Of a stretch of 50,237 bases of DNA, positions 9,048 to 18,056 are shown piece by piece (position 1 is the stretch's first letter; every line of letters starts with the position of its first letter). The stretch is from Bacteroidota bacterium. Lineage in GTDB: Bacteria > Bacteroidota > Ignavibacteria > Ignavibacteriales > Ignavibacteriaceae. The notes below the pieces were generated by a model. The model did no database searches and had not been told where the DNA came from. It was given only the letters and a program-made list of their open reading frames with translations. The stretch lies in NCBI GenBank assembly GCA_021815365.1, contig JAKAGZ010000014.1, positions 1 through 50,237 of the forward strand, read 5' to 3'. The position numbers were made by a program, and so were the translations under genes.

Positions 9048-10457
9048 TTGAACGACCAAGCAAAGCATAAAGAAAAAATTCTTGTGGTAGATGATGACGC
9101 GAAAATAATTTTCGCCTTTCTCGAAGTACTTAAAAAGGACGGGTATTCTGCAATCACTGCAAGTGATGGTGAAGAAGCCATAAAGATTGCAAGTACTGAA
9201 AAAGTTGATTTAATTTTTATGGACATTTCTCTTCCGAAAATTACCGGGCTGGAAGTAATTAAAAAATTTAAGGAACAGGGGATAAATATTCCAACAATAA
9301 TTATTACAGGCTATGGCATTATGCAGAATGCTATTAAAGCAATGCAGCTCGGTGCCTTCGACTATTTGACGAAGCCGCTTGATATAAATAAAATCCGCGA
9401 ACTGACGAAGAAAGCTTTATTAAAATTAACGCCCCCGGGAAGTGACAAAGGTATTTCTTTTAATGCGAATATTGTAGACCGGTATGAAATAATCGGCAGA
9501 AGCCAGAAGATGCAGGAGATTTATAAACTGATAGGTATGGTTTCGACAACTCCCAATACAGTTTCAGTTCTAATTACTGGTGAGAGCGGCACAGGCAAGG
9601 AACTGGCTGCAAGAGCAATTCATGTCAGTACAAAGGGCAATGGTCATCCATTTATCGGGCTGAACTGCTCGACAGTGCCGGATAATCTTCTTGAATCCGA
9701 GTTGTTTGGTCATGAGAAAGGAGCCTTTACTGGTGCATCGGAACGCAAGCTTGGCAAGTTTGAACTTGCACAGGATGGAACAATTTTTCTTGACGAAATC
9801 GGAAATCTTTTACCAAGCCTTCAGCAAAAATTATTAAGAGTACTTCAGGAAAGGGAGTTTGAAAGGCTTGGCGGCGATATGCCGATAAAAGTTGGCGCAA
9901 GATTTATTGCAGCAACAAACCGCAACCTCGAGTCAGAAATAAAGAATGGAAATTTCAGGGAGGATTTATTCTTTCGTCTGAATGTTATTGAGATTAAACT
10001 TCCTCCTCTACGGGAGCGGGTTGAAGATATCCCGCTTCTGGCAAATTATTTTTTAACAAAATACAACGAGCACCTTAATAAAAATGTTAAGGGATTTTCT
10101 TCAGAAGCTGTTTTGCTTTTAAATTCTTACCAATTTCCAGGCAACGTTAGAGAGCTTGAAAACATAATTGAAAGAGCGATTATGCTGACAAGAGGTGAGG
10201 AAATTACAAGTGACCTTCTTGAAAAGATGCTCAATATAAATATTGCTGTTAAAGCACCTGTGCTTCCCATTAATGGTACTACATTCAGGCAGTCCCGCGA
10301 TTATATTCTGAACCTGTTTGAAAAGCAATTCGTTGAAGACAAACTTAAGACGCTGCATGGAAACGTTACCTCTGCTGCAAAGGCATCCGGTATGACACGG
10401 CAAAACTTCCAGCGCATGATGAAGAAGTATAATATCAAGGCGGAAGATTATAGGTAA
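9048..10457 (+). CDS. NtrC-family sigma-54-dependent response regulator
   Basis: A 469-residue regulator in three parts: a receiver with phospho-acceptor Asp59 (FMDISLP) and a KPL switch lysine, a sigma-54 AAA+ domain, and a C-terminal Fis-type helix-turn-helix (GNVTSAAKASGMTRQNFQRM). The AAA+ domain has Walker A GESGTGKE at 178-185, the sigma-54 contact loop GAFTGA at 225-230 and Walker B FLDEIGN. The GAFTGA loop is intact, so it should activate sigma-54 promoters. I chose the TTG at 9048 because a GAGGA site ends 5 nt before it; an in-frame TTG at 9036 would put that site inside the gene. It is the partner of the preceding kinase. Confidence 0.92.
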   Translation: MNDQAKHKEKILVVDDDAKIIFAFLEVLKKDGYSAITASDGEEAIKIASTEKVDLIFMDISLPKITGLEVIKKFKEQGINIPTIIITGYGIMQNAIKAMQLGAFDYLTKPLDINKIRELTKKALLKLTPPGSDKGISFNANIVDRYEIIGRSQKMQEIYKLIGMVSTTPNTVSVLITGESGTGKELAARAIHVSTKGNGHPFIGLNCSTVPDNLLESELFGHEKGAFTGASERKLGKFELAQDGTIFLDEIGNLLPSLQQKLLRVLQEREFERLGGDMPIKVGARFIAATNRNLESEIKNGNFREDLFFRLNVIEIKLPPLRERVEDIPLLANYFLTKYNEHLNKNVKGFSSEAVLLLNSYQFPGNVRELENIIERAIMLTRGEEITSDLLEKMLNINIAVKAPVLPINGTTFRQSRDYILNLFEKQFVEDKLKTLHGNVTSAAKASGMTRQNFQRMMKKYNIKAEDYR

Positions 10458-10505
10458 AGGGTGTAAGGGTATAAGGTATATGGACTGCTTTTATACCTTT
10501 TATCC
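10450..10505. repeat. TATA-rich imperfect inverted repeat, copy 1
   Basis: G-rich GGGTGTAAGGGTATAAGG-type sequence is followed after a short spacer by its C-rich complement (TTTATACCTTTTATCC). The same vocabulary, GGTATAGGG and its complement, returns at 19508-19620 and 25362-25456. It starts at the end of the response regulator gene and may act as a terminator or an RNA-level structure. The remainder of the spacer up to 10635 shows nothing further. Confidence 0.6.
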
Positions 10506-10635
10506 AAGGAGTGTCAAATAATCCTTGGCATCTGTAAAATGCTGCTTTGCAGTTTTACTCTTTTCTAAAATTCACTTCACTTAAAAATCTTTTCTTTTCG
10601 AGTTAATTCACACTTTTGTGCTTAATCCAATCGAA

Positions 10636-10652
10636 CGGCACGTTAGTTGGCT
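10636..10652 (+). promoter_or_regulatory. Candidate sigma-54 promoter upstream of the receiver/cytochrome genes
   Basis: The sequence CGGCACGTTAGTTGGCT fits the sigma-54 consensus TGGCACG-N4-TTGCW. The -24 block GGCACG is exact, the spacing is correct and TTG of the -12 block is present, but the near-invariant C of TTGC is G. It lies about 32 nt before the ATG at 10684, and the preceding gene encodes a sigma-54 activator. The -12 mismatch keeps confidence moderate. Confidence 0.4.
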
Positions 10653-10683
10653 TTAATATCAAAAAATTATTGGTTTATAATAA

Positions 10684-11067
10684 ATGACTAATAGACCAAA
10701 GATATTAGTTGTAGATAAGGATGAGAAAATTCTTTCTGCTTTCGGGGATTATTTGAGAAAGAAAAATTATTTGATGACAGGCGTTAATAGTGTTAAGACA
10801 GGGCTGAAAGCAATTCGTAAGCAGAGGTTTAATCTTCTGATAACAGATGTAAGAGTTAATTCCGAGTTTGGTGCAGGCTTTATCTCGCAGGCAAAAAAGA
10901 TTCATGTTAATCTGCCGGTAATTGCAATTACAAGCTTTCCGGATAAGATAACTGAATCCGATTTGAAAATGCATGGAGCAGACTACCTGTTTATAAAGCC
11001 TCTTGAATTGAACAAGCTTGATAAAGCTATCAACATCTGTCTGAAATCAAATTATAAAACATTTTGA
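10684..11067 (+). CDS. Stand-alone receiver-domain protein
   Basis: At 127 residues it is a CheY-like receiver with no output domain. Acidic residues sit at D11 and D13 (VDKDEK), the phospho-acceptor is Asp55 in LLITDVRVN, the switch Thr is T83 and the conserved Lys is K105 in FIKPLE. All phosphorylation residues are present. It lies between the sigma-54 regulator and the outer-membrane haem barrel gene, 36 nt from the latter, so it is probably co-expressed with the respiratory genes. It may be a phosphate sink or a second target of the upstream kinase. Confidence 0.85.
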   Translation: MTNRPKILVVDKDEKILSAFGDYLRKKNYLMTGVNSVKTGLKAIRKQRFNLLITDVRVNSEFGAGFISQAKKIHVNLPVIAITSFPDKITESDLKMHGADYLFIKPLELNKLDKAINICLKSNYKTF

Positions 11068-11102
11068 TGAGAAGTCTTTTAACACAATAAAGGAGTTATA
11101 AA

Positions 11103-12482
11103 ATGGAATCAAATTCATTTACAAATTTTGTTCGTGTAATTTCAGAAAGAAAAAGTAAATTATCCTTTTTACTTTCTACAGTTGCAGTATTCATATTACT
11201 AACGGCTCCTTCCAGTTACGCAATTCCAAACTTTGCACGGCAGACTAATTTATCATGCAATTACTGCCATTACACTTTTCCCCAACTGACGAGCTTCGGC
11301 AGAATGTTTAAGCTTAACGGCTACACAACAACTTACATAGCAAATCTTGAAGCGGTATCACCCGACAGCCAGCGGGCTACACTAAAGATTCCGCAAAATT
11401 TTGCTTTTGGCGCTTTTGTAACATCATCTTTTACTTCGGTCAGCAAGCCCATACCCGGAACGGACGACAGGTTCGTTCTGTCCCCCGAAGAGATAAGCGT
11501 ATTTTTGTCCGGAGAGATTTCTCCTAAAATTGGAGGTTATGTTCAATTGTCTTACGCACAAAGTGATGGTGCAATTGGCCTCGACATGCTTGATATCAGG
11601 TATGCAAATCATACAAATCTTGGCGGCAAAGATCTTCTTTACGGGTTAACACTAAACAATATGCCTACTACGGAAGACCCGTGGAACACAACCCCAGTGT
11701 GGGGTTTTCCATATTTTTCATCTGAACCTGCTCCTGTACCAGCCGCATCCACATATCTTCAGATGGCTATGGGCGGTGTTGCAGGGTTAGGTGCTTATGC
11801 TTTATATAATAAATTAATTTATGCTAATGTAGCTGTTTATCATTCCTCACCGGCAGGAGTGTCTTATCCGCCAGACTCGACCTGGATGAGAAGCATAAAA
11901 GGGCTTGCGCCTTACTGGAGATTGGCAGTGCAACACCAATGGGGCAGTCAATATCTTGAAGTTGGTACCTTCGGAATTTTTTCAAGCATTTACCCTATGG
12001 GAATTTCCGGCACAACGAATAAATATACCGATGTAGGATTTGATGCTCAGTTTGAAAGTACAAACGACAACGGCGGATCCTGGATTTTCCATGCTGCTTA
12101 CATAACCGAAAAACAGAACCTGGACGCAACTTATAAAGCCGGCGGCTCTGTAAATACCAGCAACACGTTAAATTCTTTAAAGATGGACTTGTCGTATAAT
12201 TTTCCTGAATGGGCTTCACTTACTGCTGGCTACTTTAACGTCAGTGGTTCGGGCGATTCTGGTCTTTATGCACCCGGAGCTGTTACCGGAAGTTTAAGTG
12301 GTAAACCGAACAGCAGTGGAGAAATATTTCAGCTTACTTTCTTACCCTGGATGAACACTCAATTTGCTGTCCAATATACAGTGTACAATACTTTCAACGG
12401 CAGCGGCAGCAACTATGATGGCTCAGGAAGAAATGCTTCCGATAATAATACTTTATACATTAAGGGCTGGCTGGCTTTCTAG
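11103..12482 (+). CDS. Outer-membrane beta-barrel protein with one N-terminal c-type haem motif
   Basis: A 459-residue exported protein with a hydrophobic segment at about 22-36 and likely cleavage after SSYA (residue 40). Directly after it comes the haem-attachment motif CNYCH (52-56) in the context FARQTNLS...TFPQLTSFGRMFKLNGYT. The remainder is rich in alternating aromatic/polar strands and ends in phenylalanine (KGWLAF), typical of barrels inserted by the BAM complex. A protein with haem next to a barrel could be an electron conduit or a porin that docks periplasmic cytochromes. An AAGGAG site precedes the ATG. It heads a run of cytochrome genes. The exact function is unknown. Confidence 0.8.
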   Translation: MESNSFTNFVRVISERKSKLSFLLSTVAVFILLTAPSSYAIPNFARQTNLSCNYCHYTFPQLTSFGRMFKLNGYTTTYIANLEAVSPDSQRATLKIPQNFAFGAFVTSSFTSVSKPIPGTDDRFVLSPEEISVFLSGEISPKIGGYVQLSYAQSDGAIGLDMLDIRYANHTNLGGKDLLYGLTLNNMPTTEDPWNTTPVWGFPYFSSEPAPVPAASTYLQMAMGGVAGLGAYALYNKLIYANVAVYHSSPAGVSYPPDSTWMRSIKGLAPYWRLAVQHQWGSQYLEVGTFGIFSSIYPMGISGTTNKYTDVGFDAQFESTNDNGGSWIFHAAYITEKQNLDATYKAGGSVNTSNTLNSLKMDLSYNFPEWASLTAGYFNVSGSGDSGLYAPGAVTGSLSGKPNSSGEIFQLTFLPWMNTQFAVQYTVYNTFNGSGSNYDGSGRNASDNNTLYIKGWLAF

Positions 12483-12529
12483 TAGAAAAGGATTTGAAAT
12501 CAGTTACGAATAAAATTAAGGAGTGAAAA

Positions 12530-12985
12530 ATGAAAATTAAATCAATAATTCAATCATTACTATTTTTAGCTTTTATTCTTTCCTTTGGATTTAAGCTTGA
12601 TAATCTTTCAAGGTTCAATATAACTATTCAACAGAATAAAAATTCACAAAAGGCTAATAATGGCATTGGTCCCATCAAAGAAGTAAAGCTCGGAAGCATT
12701 GACAAGCGGCTTGTCGAAAAAGGCAGCGATATTTTTAACGATAAATGCTCTGCTTGTCATGATATTGATGATGTAAACCTGGCGCCCGCACTAAGGGGTG
12801 TTACAAAGGTTCTCTCTCCTGTTTTCATCATGAACTATTTGATGAACACTACAGAAATGCAGCAGAAAGATCCCTATGTCAAAAGTCTGATGCAGCAATG
12901 GAAAAAGGTGCCGGTTATGAAGGATCAGCATTTGAAAAAAGACGAAGCCAGGGCTGTGCTTGAATTTCTAAGGACAAAAAATTAG
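12530..12985 (+). CDS. Monohaem cytochrome c
   Basis: A 151-residue exported cytochrome with an N-terminal hydrophobic segment (about 5-22) that could be a signal peptide or an anchor. It has one CSACH haem site at 73-77. The downstream part (LAPALRGV, a Met-rich MNTTEMQQ stretch, then PVMKDQHLKKDEARAVLEFL) fits a class I cytochrome c fold with a Met as distal ligand. An AAGGAG site is 6-7 nt upstream of the ATG. Its position between the haem barrel and the multisubunit complex suggests that it carries electrons in the periplasm. Confidence 0.85.
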   Translation: MKIKSIIQSLLFLAFILSFGFKLDNLSRFNITIQQNKNSQKANNGIGPIKEVKLGSIDKRLVEKGSDIFNDKCSACHDIDDVNLAPALRGVTKVLSPVFIMNYLMNTTEMQQKDPYVKSLMQQWKKVPVMKDQHLKKDEARAVLEFLRTKN

Positions 12986-13145
12986 CAGTGTTAACCCTAT
13001 ATCCTTACGCAGGAAATTTGGACATCGGCAGATAAACAAGATTCGTTCAAAAATAATTCGGGAGTGAATTTAGGATCTGTCTTTGTCTGCCCGCTTCGCA
13101 GCGAGGCGAGCCGCCTGTGCGGTTTGAATCAGAGAATTAACCAGT
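12986..13145. other. Intergenic spacer with two tandem GC-rich mini-hairpins
   Basis: The 160-nt gap breaks the cytochrome operon. Most of it is AT-rich, but 13089-13123 is strikingly GC-rich and holds two small perfect hairpins, CGCT-TCGC-AGCG (13092-13103) and CCGC-CTGT-GCGG (13111-13122). They end about 24 nt before the pentahaem gene. They could slow or regulate translation or mark an inserted repeat; no promoter is recognisable with certainty. Confidence 0.4.
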
Positions 13146-13658
13146 ATGAAAAATAAACTATTAGTTTTTATTCTTATCCTGATCGGAGCAGTTGCCGGGT
13201 TCTTTATTTTGAGCTTTCATTCAAAAAGCAGTGCTGATAATTATCCGGTTCCTTTCAGCCATTATGTTCACACTACCGTGCACAAGATAAAATGCGTCAA
13301 CTGCCACCGCGGAGTTGAAACGCGGGAGCTTGCCGGAATTCCTAACATAGATTACTGCAGTATGTGCCATTCAACTTTGATAAACTCAAAATCAGAGAGA
13401 GAAAAAATAATTTACCAATTAGTGAAAGAGAATAAACCGATTCAGTGGAAAGTCTATTATCAGGTTCCCGATTACGTTTTCTTCTCTCACAGAAGACACG
13501 TTAAGCTCGGCAAGCTTGAATGCACAGATTGCCATGTTGATATGACGAAGCAGGATTCACCAGATCTGAAAGGCTTCAGCCAGATAATTATGCCGCTTTG
13601 TTTTAACTGTCATCAGCGGAAAAATATAACAACTGACTGCGGCGACTGCCATCACTGA
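13146..13658 (+). CDS. Pentahaem cytochrome c subunit (ActA/QrcA-like)
   Basis: A 170-residue protein with an N-terminal membrane anchor or signal (about 4-23) and five CxxCH haem sites at 50-54, 71-75, 126-130, 152-156 and 165-169. HYVHTTVH and FFSHRRH supply likely distal histidines. This cytochrome c7/c3-like layout resembles the haem subunits of alternative complex III (ActA, five haems) and of the Qrc complex (QrcA). It starts the six-gene complex operon and is followed 53 nt later by the molybdopterin-type subunit. No clear SD is seen; the GC-rich hairpins lie just upstream. Confidence 0.88.
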   Translation: MKNKLLVFILILIGAVAGFFILSFHSKSSADNYPVPFSHYVHTTVHKIKCVNCHRGVETRELAGIPNIDYCSMCHSTLINSKSEREKIIYQLVKENKPIQWKVYYQVPDYVFFSHRRHVKLGKLECTDCHVDMTKQDSPDLKGFSQIIMPLCFNCHQRKNITTDCGDCHH

Positions 13659-13711
13659 TGAGAAACCGGGAGATGAAAAATTTTAAAATGATTACCAGGA
13701 GATTATACTGA

Positions 13712-15958
13712 ATGGATATTAACAGGCGAGACTTTGTAAAGCTGGTTGGCGGATCCTTATTCGGATTAGCGATCGGAAGTGCTGCAGACGCAGTTCTTAA
13801 ACTTCCTAAAAGCGCCGAGCCTGTTCTTTACAACGGACCGAGGATTGAATCCTGGAAACTTACTGCGTGCACTAAATGCCCGGGGGGATGCAGTCTTAGG
13901 ATTAGACTGATTGACGGGCTGCCGGTTCAGGCATTCGGCAATCCGAAATCTCCAATAAATGAAGGCGGAATTTGTCCGCTCGGACTTGCATCGGTAGCTG
14001 ATTTGTATCATCCTTCACGTCTTACAAGTCCGGTTAAAAAAGTGAACGGAGAATTTAAACCAATTTCCTATGACGAGGCTTTCAAAATTCTTTCTGATAA
14101 TCTGAAGAGAATTATTTCTGAAAAAAAAGAAAATGAAGTTTTTATAGTCGCACAAACCGAATCAAAACTTCGCTCGGATTTGTTTAAGAAATTTTCCAGT
14201 GTGTCTAACTTTAAGAATTTAATTGTAGATGGATTTAAAGAAACAAGTGCATATCCTTTTAAGAAAGTCACCGGTGAAGTTCCCGATTTCATTGATTGGG
14301 ATAAATGCGATTACCTTTTGAACTTCGGTTCGCAAATGACAGAGATTTCTCAGAACCCTCTTTACTTCACTCGTAAGATAAATGAATACAGAGCAAAAGG
14401 ATTCAGAATCACTGCCGTTCAGCCAAGGCTTACGCCAGGCGTCTCAAAGCTTGATGACTGGATTCCGCTTCAGCCTGATCAGTTTGGAATTTTTGCTTTG
14501 GGAATTGCTTACGTTCTTCTTAAAGATGAACGGTACGACAAAAATTTTGTCGAGAAGAATTTCACAGGCTTCAATGAATTCAAAGATTATGTTCTTGAAA
14601 ATTATATCCCGGAAAAGGTAGAAATGCTGACGGGAATTTCTTCAGATAAAATTTTAGAGACAGGAAGGAAATTTGAAAGAGCTTCAGTACCGGCAGCTTA
14701 TTTTGATGCATCTGTTCTCTATAACTCAAACGGCACAACAAATGCTGCTGCGATAATTGCCCTGAATGCGTTGAAGAGTTTCAAAGGCTTCGGAAAAATA
14801 AAAGACAATCCCTTTTCTTCAGGGGTTAAGAATGAAACAAAGCAAATTGAGGGGGTCACTTTTGCAAGCTTGAATGAGAAGCTTTCAGGCTATAACGGAA
14901 TACAGGTGCTTATAATTGCCGGCAGTAATTTCGTTTTCAATAATCCTAACGCTGAATCTTTGAAGAAGCAGCTTGGCTCAGTTCCTTTCATAGCAAGCTT
15001 CTCATCTTTTGTTGATGAGACTTCAGAGTTTGCTCATCTGATTATTCCCGACCACAGTTTCCTCGAAAGGCTGGATTTGCTGACTGATGAATCAATGGGG
15101 GCTCCTTCAGCAACAGTTCTTCAGCCTGTCGTTAACAAGCCTTTTTTCAAAACAGAAGACACCGGTGATGTAATTATTTCTTTGATGAAAGAAATAAAAC
15201 CGGATATCAAACTTTCTTACGAAAATTACTCCGATTATGTGAAGCTGTGGGCAAAGAAAATTTACTCCGGCAAAGAAGGAATTCTGATAAATCAAAACAA
15301 GCCGACTGTAATTGAGCAGGGCTTGAGAAAAATCGGCTGGTCAACAGAGCAGATTGGAAGCTTTGACGATTACTGGGACAGTTTAATGGACGCAGGCGGC
15401 TGGTGGAATCCGTTTGGGGAAAAAGTATCATTCAATCCGGAGATTAAATTTAAAAATGTTTTTAACTATAAATCATTCCCTATGATTAGCAGTTCACCTC
15501 AGCCGAAAAATAAACTGCGTCTGAATATCTTCAGAAGAAATTTAGACTACAAAGGAAATATGAGCATCTATCAGGTCCTTGTTGAGCAATTCGGAAATAA
15601 CTGGAAAGTCTTTTACAAATTGTACGCGGAGATAAATCCGCAAACTGCACGAAGCTTATCATTGACGGATAGAAGCGAAATAATTTTGAAGACAAGCAAA
15701 GGAAAATTTCCTGTAGTTTTAGTTTTCAACCCCACTGTAAAGCCAGACAGCATTGATGTTCCCTTCGGGTTGGGACATACAGTCCTGGGTGACACAAGCG
15801 GCGTCAATCCTCTTTATTTTGCAGAGAACAAATTTGATCCAGAGACTGGCTTGCCTTCATTTACAGAAACTTTAGTCGAGATTCAGGGAGCGCAATTAAG
15901 AAGTGGTTTGCTGTCACAGTTGAGTATTTCAGAGAAAAAACAAGTTGCAGAGAATTAA
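13712..15958 (+). CDS. Molybdopterin-oxidoreductase-type subunit with Tat signal (ActB/QrcB-like)
   Basis: A 748-residue protein of the complex iron-sulfur molybdoenzyme superfamily. A twin-arginine signal (NRRDFVKLVGG) begins at residue 4, so it is exported folded. The N-terminal [4Fe-4S] site is intact: C53, C56, C60 and C88. I see no Cys, SeCys or Ser in the usual metal-ligand position around residues 160-200, which reads GFKETSAYPFKKV. In ActB and QrcB the molybdenum site is likewise lost and the subunit is structural or electron-transferring. Unlike canonical ActB (about 1000 residues) the ferredoxin part is not fused but encoded by the next gene, 14 nt downstream. Loss of the cofactor is inferred from motifs. 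Confidence 0.85.
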   Translation: MDINRRDFVKLVGGSLFGLAIGSAADAVLKLPKSAEPVLYNGPRIESWKLTACTKCPGGCSLRIRLIDGLPVQAFGNPKSPINEGGICPLGLASVADLYHPSRLTSPVKKVNGEFKPISYDEAFKILSDNLKRIISEKKENEVFIVAQTESKLRSDLFKKFSSVSNFKNLIVDGFKETSAYPFKKVTGEVPDFIDWDKCDYLLNFGSQMTEISQNPLYFTRKINEYRAKGFRITAVQPRLTPGVSKLDDWIPLQPDQFGIFALGIAYVLLKDERYDKNFVEKNFTGFNEFKDYVLENYIPEKVEMLTGISSDKILETGRKFERASVPAAYFDASVLYNSNGTTNAAAIIALNALKSFKGFGKIKDNPFSSGVKNETKQIEGVTFASLNEKLSGYNGIQVLIIAGSNFVFNNPNAESLKKQLGSVPFIASFSSFVDETSEFAHLIIPDHSFLERLDLLTDESMGAPSATVLQPVVNKPFFKTEDTGDVIISLMKEIKPDIKLSYENYSDYVKLWAKKIYSGKEGILINQNKPTVIEQGLRKIGWSTEQIGSFDDYWDSLMDAGGWWNPFGEKVSFNPEIKFKNVFNYKSFPMISSSPQPKNKLRLNIFRRNLDYKGNMSIYQVLVEQFGNNWKVFYKLYAEINPQTARSLSLTDRSEIILKTSKGKFPVVLVFNPTVKPDSIDVPFGLGHTVLGDTSGVNPLYFAENKFDPETGLPSFTETLVEIQGAQLRSGLLSQLSISEKKQVAEN

Positions 15959-15971
15959 GTAAGGAGAATTT

Positions 15972-16661
15972 ATGCCAAGATATGGAATGATAATAGACCT
16001 GAACAAATGCAATCAATGCGAAGCATGTATTACTGCTTGCAAGCTTGAAAATAATGTTCAGATAGTTTCAAAAGAAAATGCAGATATGGGGAGGGCAATG
16101 TTCTGGATGAATATGCTGACAATAAGCTATACCAGAAATTATCCTGATATCCGTTCTGAAAGCCTGCCTATGCTCTGTATGCAATGCGATGAACCTCCCT
16201 GCATAAAAGTTTGTCCTGTTAGAGCAACTTACAAAAGAGATGACGGCATAGTTGCGCAGATTTATCCGCAGTGCATCGGATGCCGCTACTGCATGGCGAA
16301 CTGCCCTTACACAGTTAAAGTTTTTAATTGGTTTAAAGATGAACAGCCGGTTGAAAATGAAAAAACCTGCAACCCTGACGTCTCGGTTCGTCCAAAGGGT
16401 GTGGTTGAGAAATGCACTTTCTGCATTCATCGGTTACAGAAAGCAAAAGAACAAGCGAAAGCAGAGCATAGAAAACTCCGCGAGGAAGATTATGTGCCCG
16501 CCTGTGCGGAAGTCTGTGCAGCACAAGCAATTCACTTTGGAGATCTGGATGATCCAAACAGCAATGTATCCAAAGCTATGCACGATTACAGGAAATTCAC
16601 TTTGCAGGAAGAACTCGGCACAAAACCTAAAGTTTATTACTTAAGTGCTAAGACTGAGTAA
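15972..16661 (+). CDS. Four-cluster [4Fe-4S] ferredoxin subunit
   Basis: A 229-residue subunit of the DmsB/PsrB/QrcC type. The first cluster motif has C13, C16, C19 and C23. Further sets are CMQCDEPPCIKVCP, CIGCRYCMANCP and CTFC...PACAEVC, giving the usual 16 ligands for four cubane clusters. It has no signal peptide and would be exported with the Tat-bearing partner. It would pass electrons between the membrane quinone subunit, the catalytic-type subunit and the haems. An AAGGAG site precedes the ATG, and the next gene starts 2 nt after the stop. Confidence 0.92.
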   Translation: MPRYGMIIDLNKCNQCEACITACKLENNVQIVSKENADMGRAMFWMNMLTISYTRNYPDIRSESLPMLCMQCDEPPCIKVCPVRATYKRDDGIVAQIYPQCIGCRYCMANCPYTVKVFNWFKDEQPVENEKTCNPDVSVRPKGVVEKCTFCIHRLQKAKEQAKAEHRKLREEDYVPACAEVCAAQAIHFGDLDDPNSNVSKAMHDYRKFTLQEELGTKPKVYYLSAKTE

Positions 16662-16663
16662 AG

Positions 16664-18049
16664 ATGTTCAAAGATGTTAATAATAAAAAGGTTTTCAAGA
16701 TGAAGAATCATCACTATCCGGATGAAGATGAAATATTACTTAGACCGATATACAAAACCGGCAAAGGATTCTACGCACTTGCGGCTGCTTTGTCTGCAAT
16801 CTTTTTGTTTGGGATTTACAGGTACATCCGGCAGCTTATTTTTGGGCTCGGTGAGACGGGAATGAATGAACCGGTTAGCTGGGGATTTTATATTATCAGC
16901 TTTGTTTTTTTCATTGGTATTTCTCATGCAGGAACTCTCATCTCAGCTATACTTCGTTTATCGAAAGCTGAATGGCGAAGGCCAATAACAAGAATGGCTG
17001 AGGTTATTACCGGCATTGTGTTGTTAATAGGCGGGATTCATCCAATCATAGATTTAGGAAGACCGGATAGAATTCTTCACATCTTTGAACGGGGGCGCCT
17101 TCAGTCGCCTCTCCTCTGGGATGTAACAAGTATTACCGCTTATTTTACTGCTTCAACAATTTACCTTTACCTCCCTTTGATACCGGATATTGCTTTGCTG
17201 CGCGACAGGGGTAATAAGCTTCACAAGCTTTATAAAATTTTGGCATGGGGCTACCAGGGAACCGAAAAGCAAAAGCACATACTTGAAAGAGCAATCAGCA
17301 TTTTAATGGTGATGGTAATCCCGATCGCAGTCTCGGTTCATACTGTTATTTCGTGGATTTTTTCGATGACACTTCAGCCAGGATGGCACAGCACAATCTT
17401 TGGTCCTTACTTTGTTGTCGGAGCTATCTTCTCCGGAATTGCTGCACTGGTAATTGTAATGATTGCTTTCAGAAAAGCATATCATTTTGAAGATTATCTT
17501 AAAGAAATTCATTTCAGGTATCTCGGAACGCTGCTGCTTGTAATGTCGCTCCTTTGGTTCTATTTTACTTTTGCGGAATACCTGACGACATTTTACGGAC
17601 ATGAGCCGCCGGAGATGAGAGTGTTCCTCTACAAATTTGCAGATGGTTACGCTCCATATTTTTGGCTGATGGTAGTTTGTAATTTTATTATCCCCGTTGT
17701 TTTCCTAAGCAACAAAAAGCTGAAGACAATCGGCGGAGTTTTAATTTCGTCCATCGCTGTTGTTATCGGGATGTGGCTGGAAAGATTAATCATCATTGTC
17801 CCTTCGATGGCGAATCCAAGACTTCCTTATCCAACGGGAATTTATGTCCCGTCACTTACTGAAATTTCACTTTTTGCCGCAGCGGTTTCAGCTTTTGTTT
17901 TAGGCTTTATGGGATTCTCGAAATTGTTCCCTTTAATTTCTGTTTGGGAAATTAAAGAAGGACGGAAAGAAAGTGTCAGCATCGTTACCGAAAGATTGAA
18001 CGAATATCTTCCATCAACCCGATCAACTGAAGCATTAAAAGAAATTTGA
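16664..18049 (+). CDS. NrfD/ActC-type quinone-interacting membrane subunit
   Basis: A 461-residue protein with about ten hydrophobic helices. GISHAGTLISAILRL in an early helix, and a block with a VHTVISWIF element followed by PGWHSTIFGPYFVVGAIFSG, match the ActC/ActF and PsrC group, where such residues line the quinone pocket or a proton path. It would exchange electrons with menaquinone. There is one NrfD-type gene here, whereas alternative complex III normally has two (ActC and ActF). A second possible start is the ATG at 16700 with an AAGG upstream; the first start lies 2 nt from the ferredoxin stop and suggests coupling. Confidence 0.9.
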   Translation: MFKDVNNKKVFKMKNHHYPDEDEILLRPIYKTGKGFYALAAALSAIFLFGIYRYIRQLIFGLGETGMNEPVSWGFYIISFVFFIGISHAGTLISAILRLSKAEWRRPITRMAEVITGIVLLIGGIHPIIDLGRPDRILHIFERGRLQSPLLWDVTSITAYFTASTIYLYLPLIPDIALLRDRGNKLHKLYKILAWGYQGTEKQKHILERAISILMVMVIPIAVSVHTVISWIFSMTLQPGWHSTIFGPYFVVGAIFSGIAALVIVMIAFRKAYHFEDYLKEIHFRYLGTLLLVMSLLWFYFTFAEYLTTFYGHEPPEMRVFLYKFADGYAPYFWLMVVCNFIIPVVFLSNKKLKTIGGVLISSIAVVIGMWLERLIIIVPSMANPRLPYPTGIYVPSLTEISLFAAAVSAFVLGFMGFSKLFPLISVWEIKEGRKESVSIVTERLNEYLPSTRSTEALKEI

Positions 18050-18056
18050 GGAGATT

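Noticed and set aside
10522-10540. TTGGCATCTGTAAAATGC as a sigma-54 promoter
   Set aside because: The GG-to-GC distance is 12 nt instead of 10, so it cannot work as a -24/-12 promoter.
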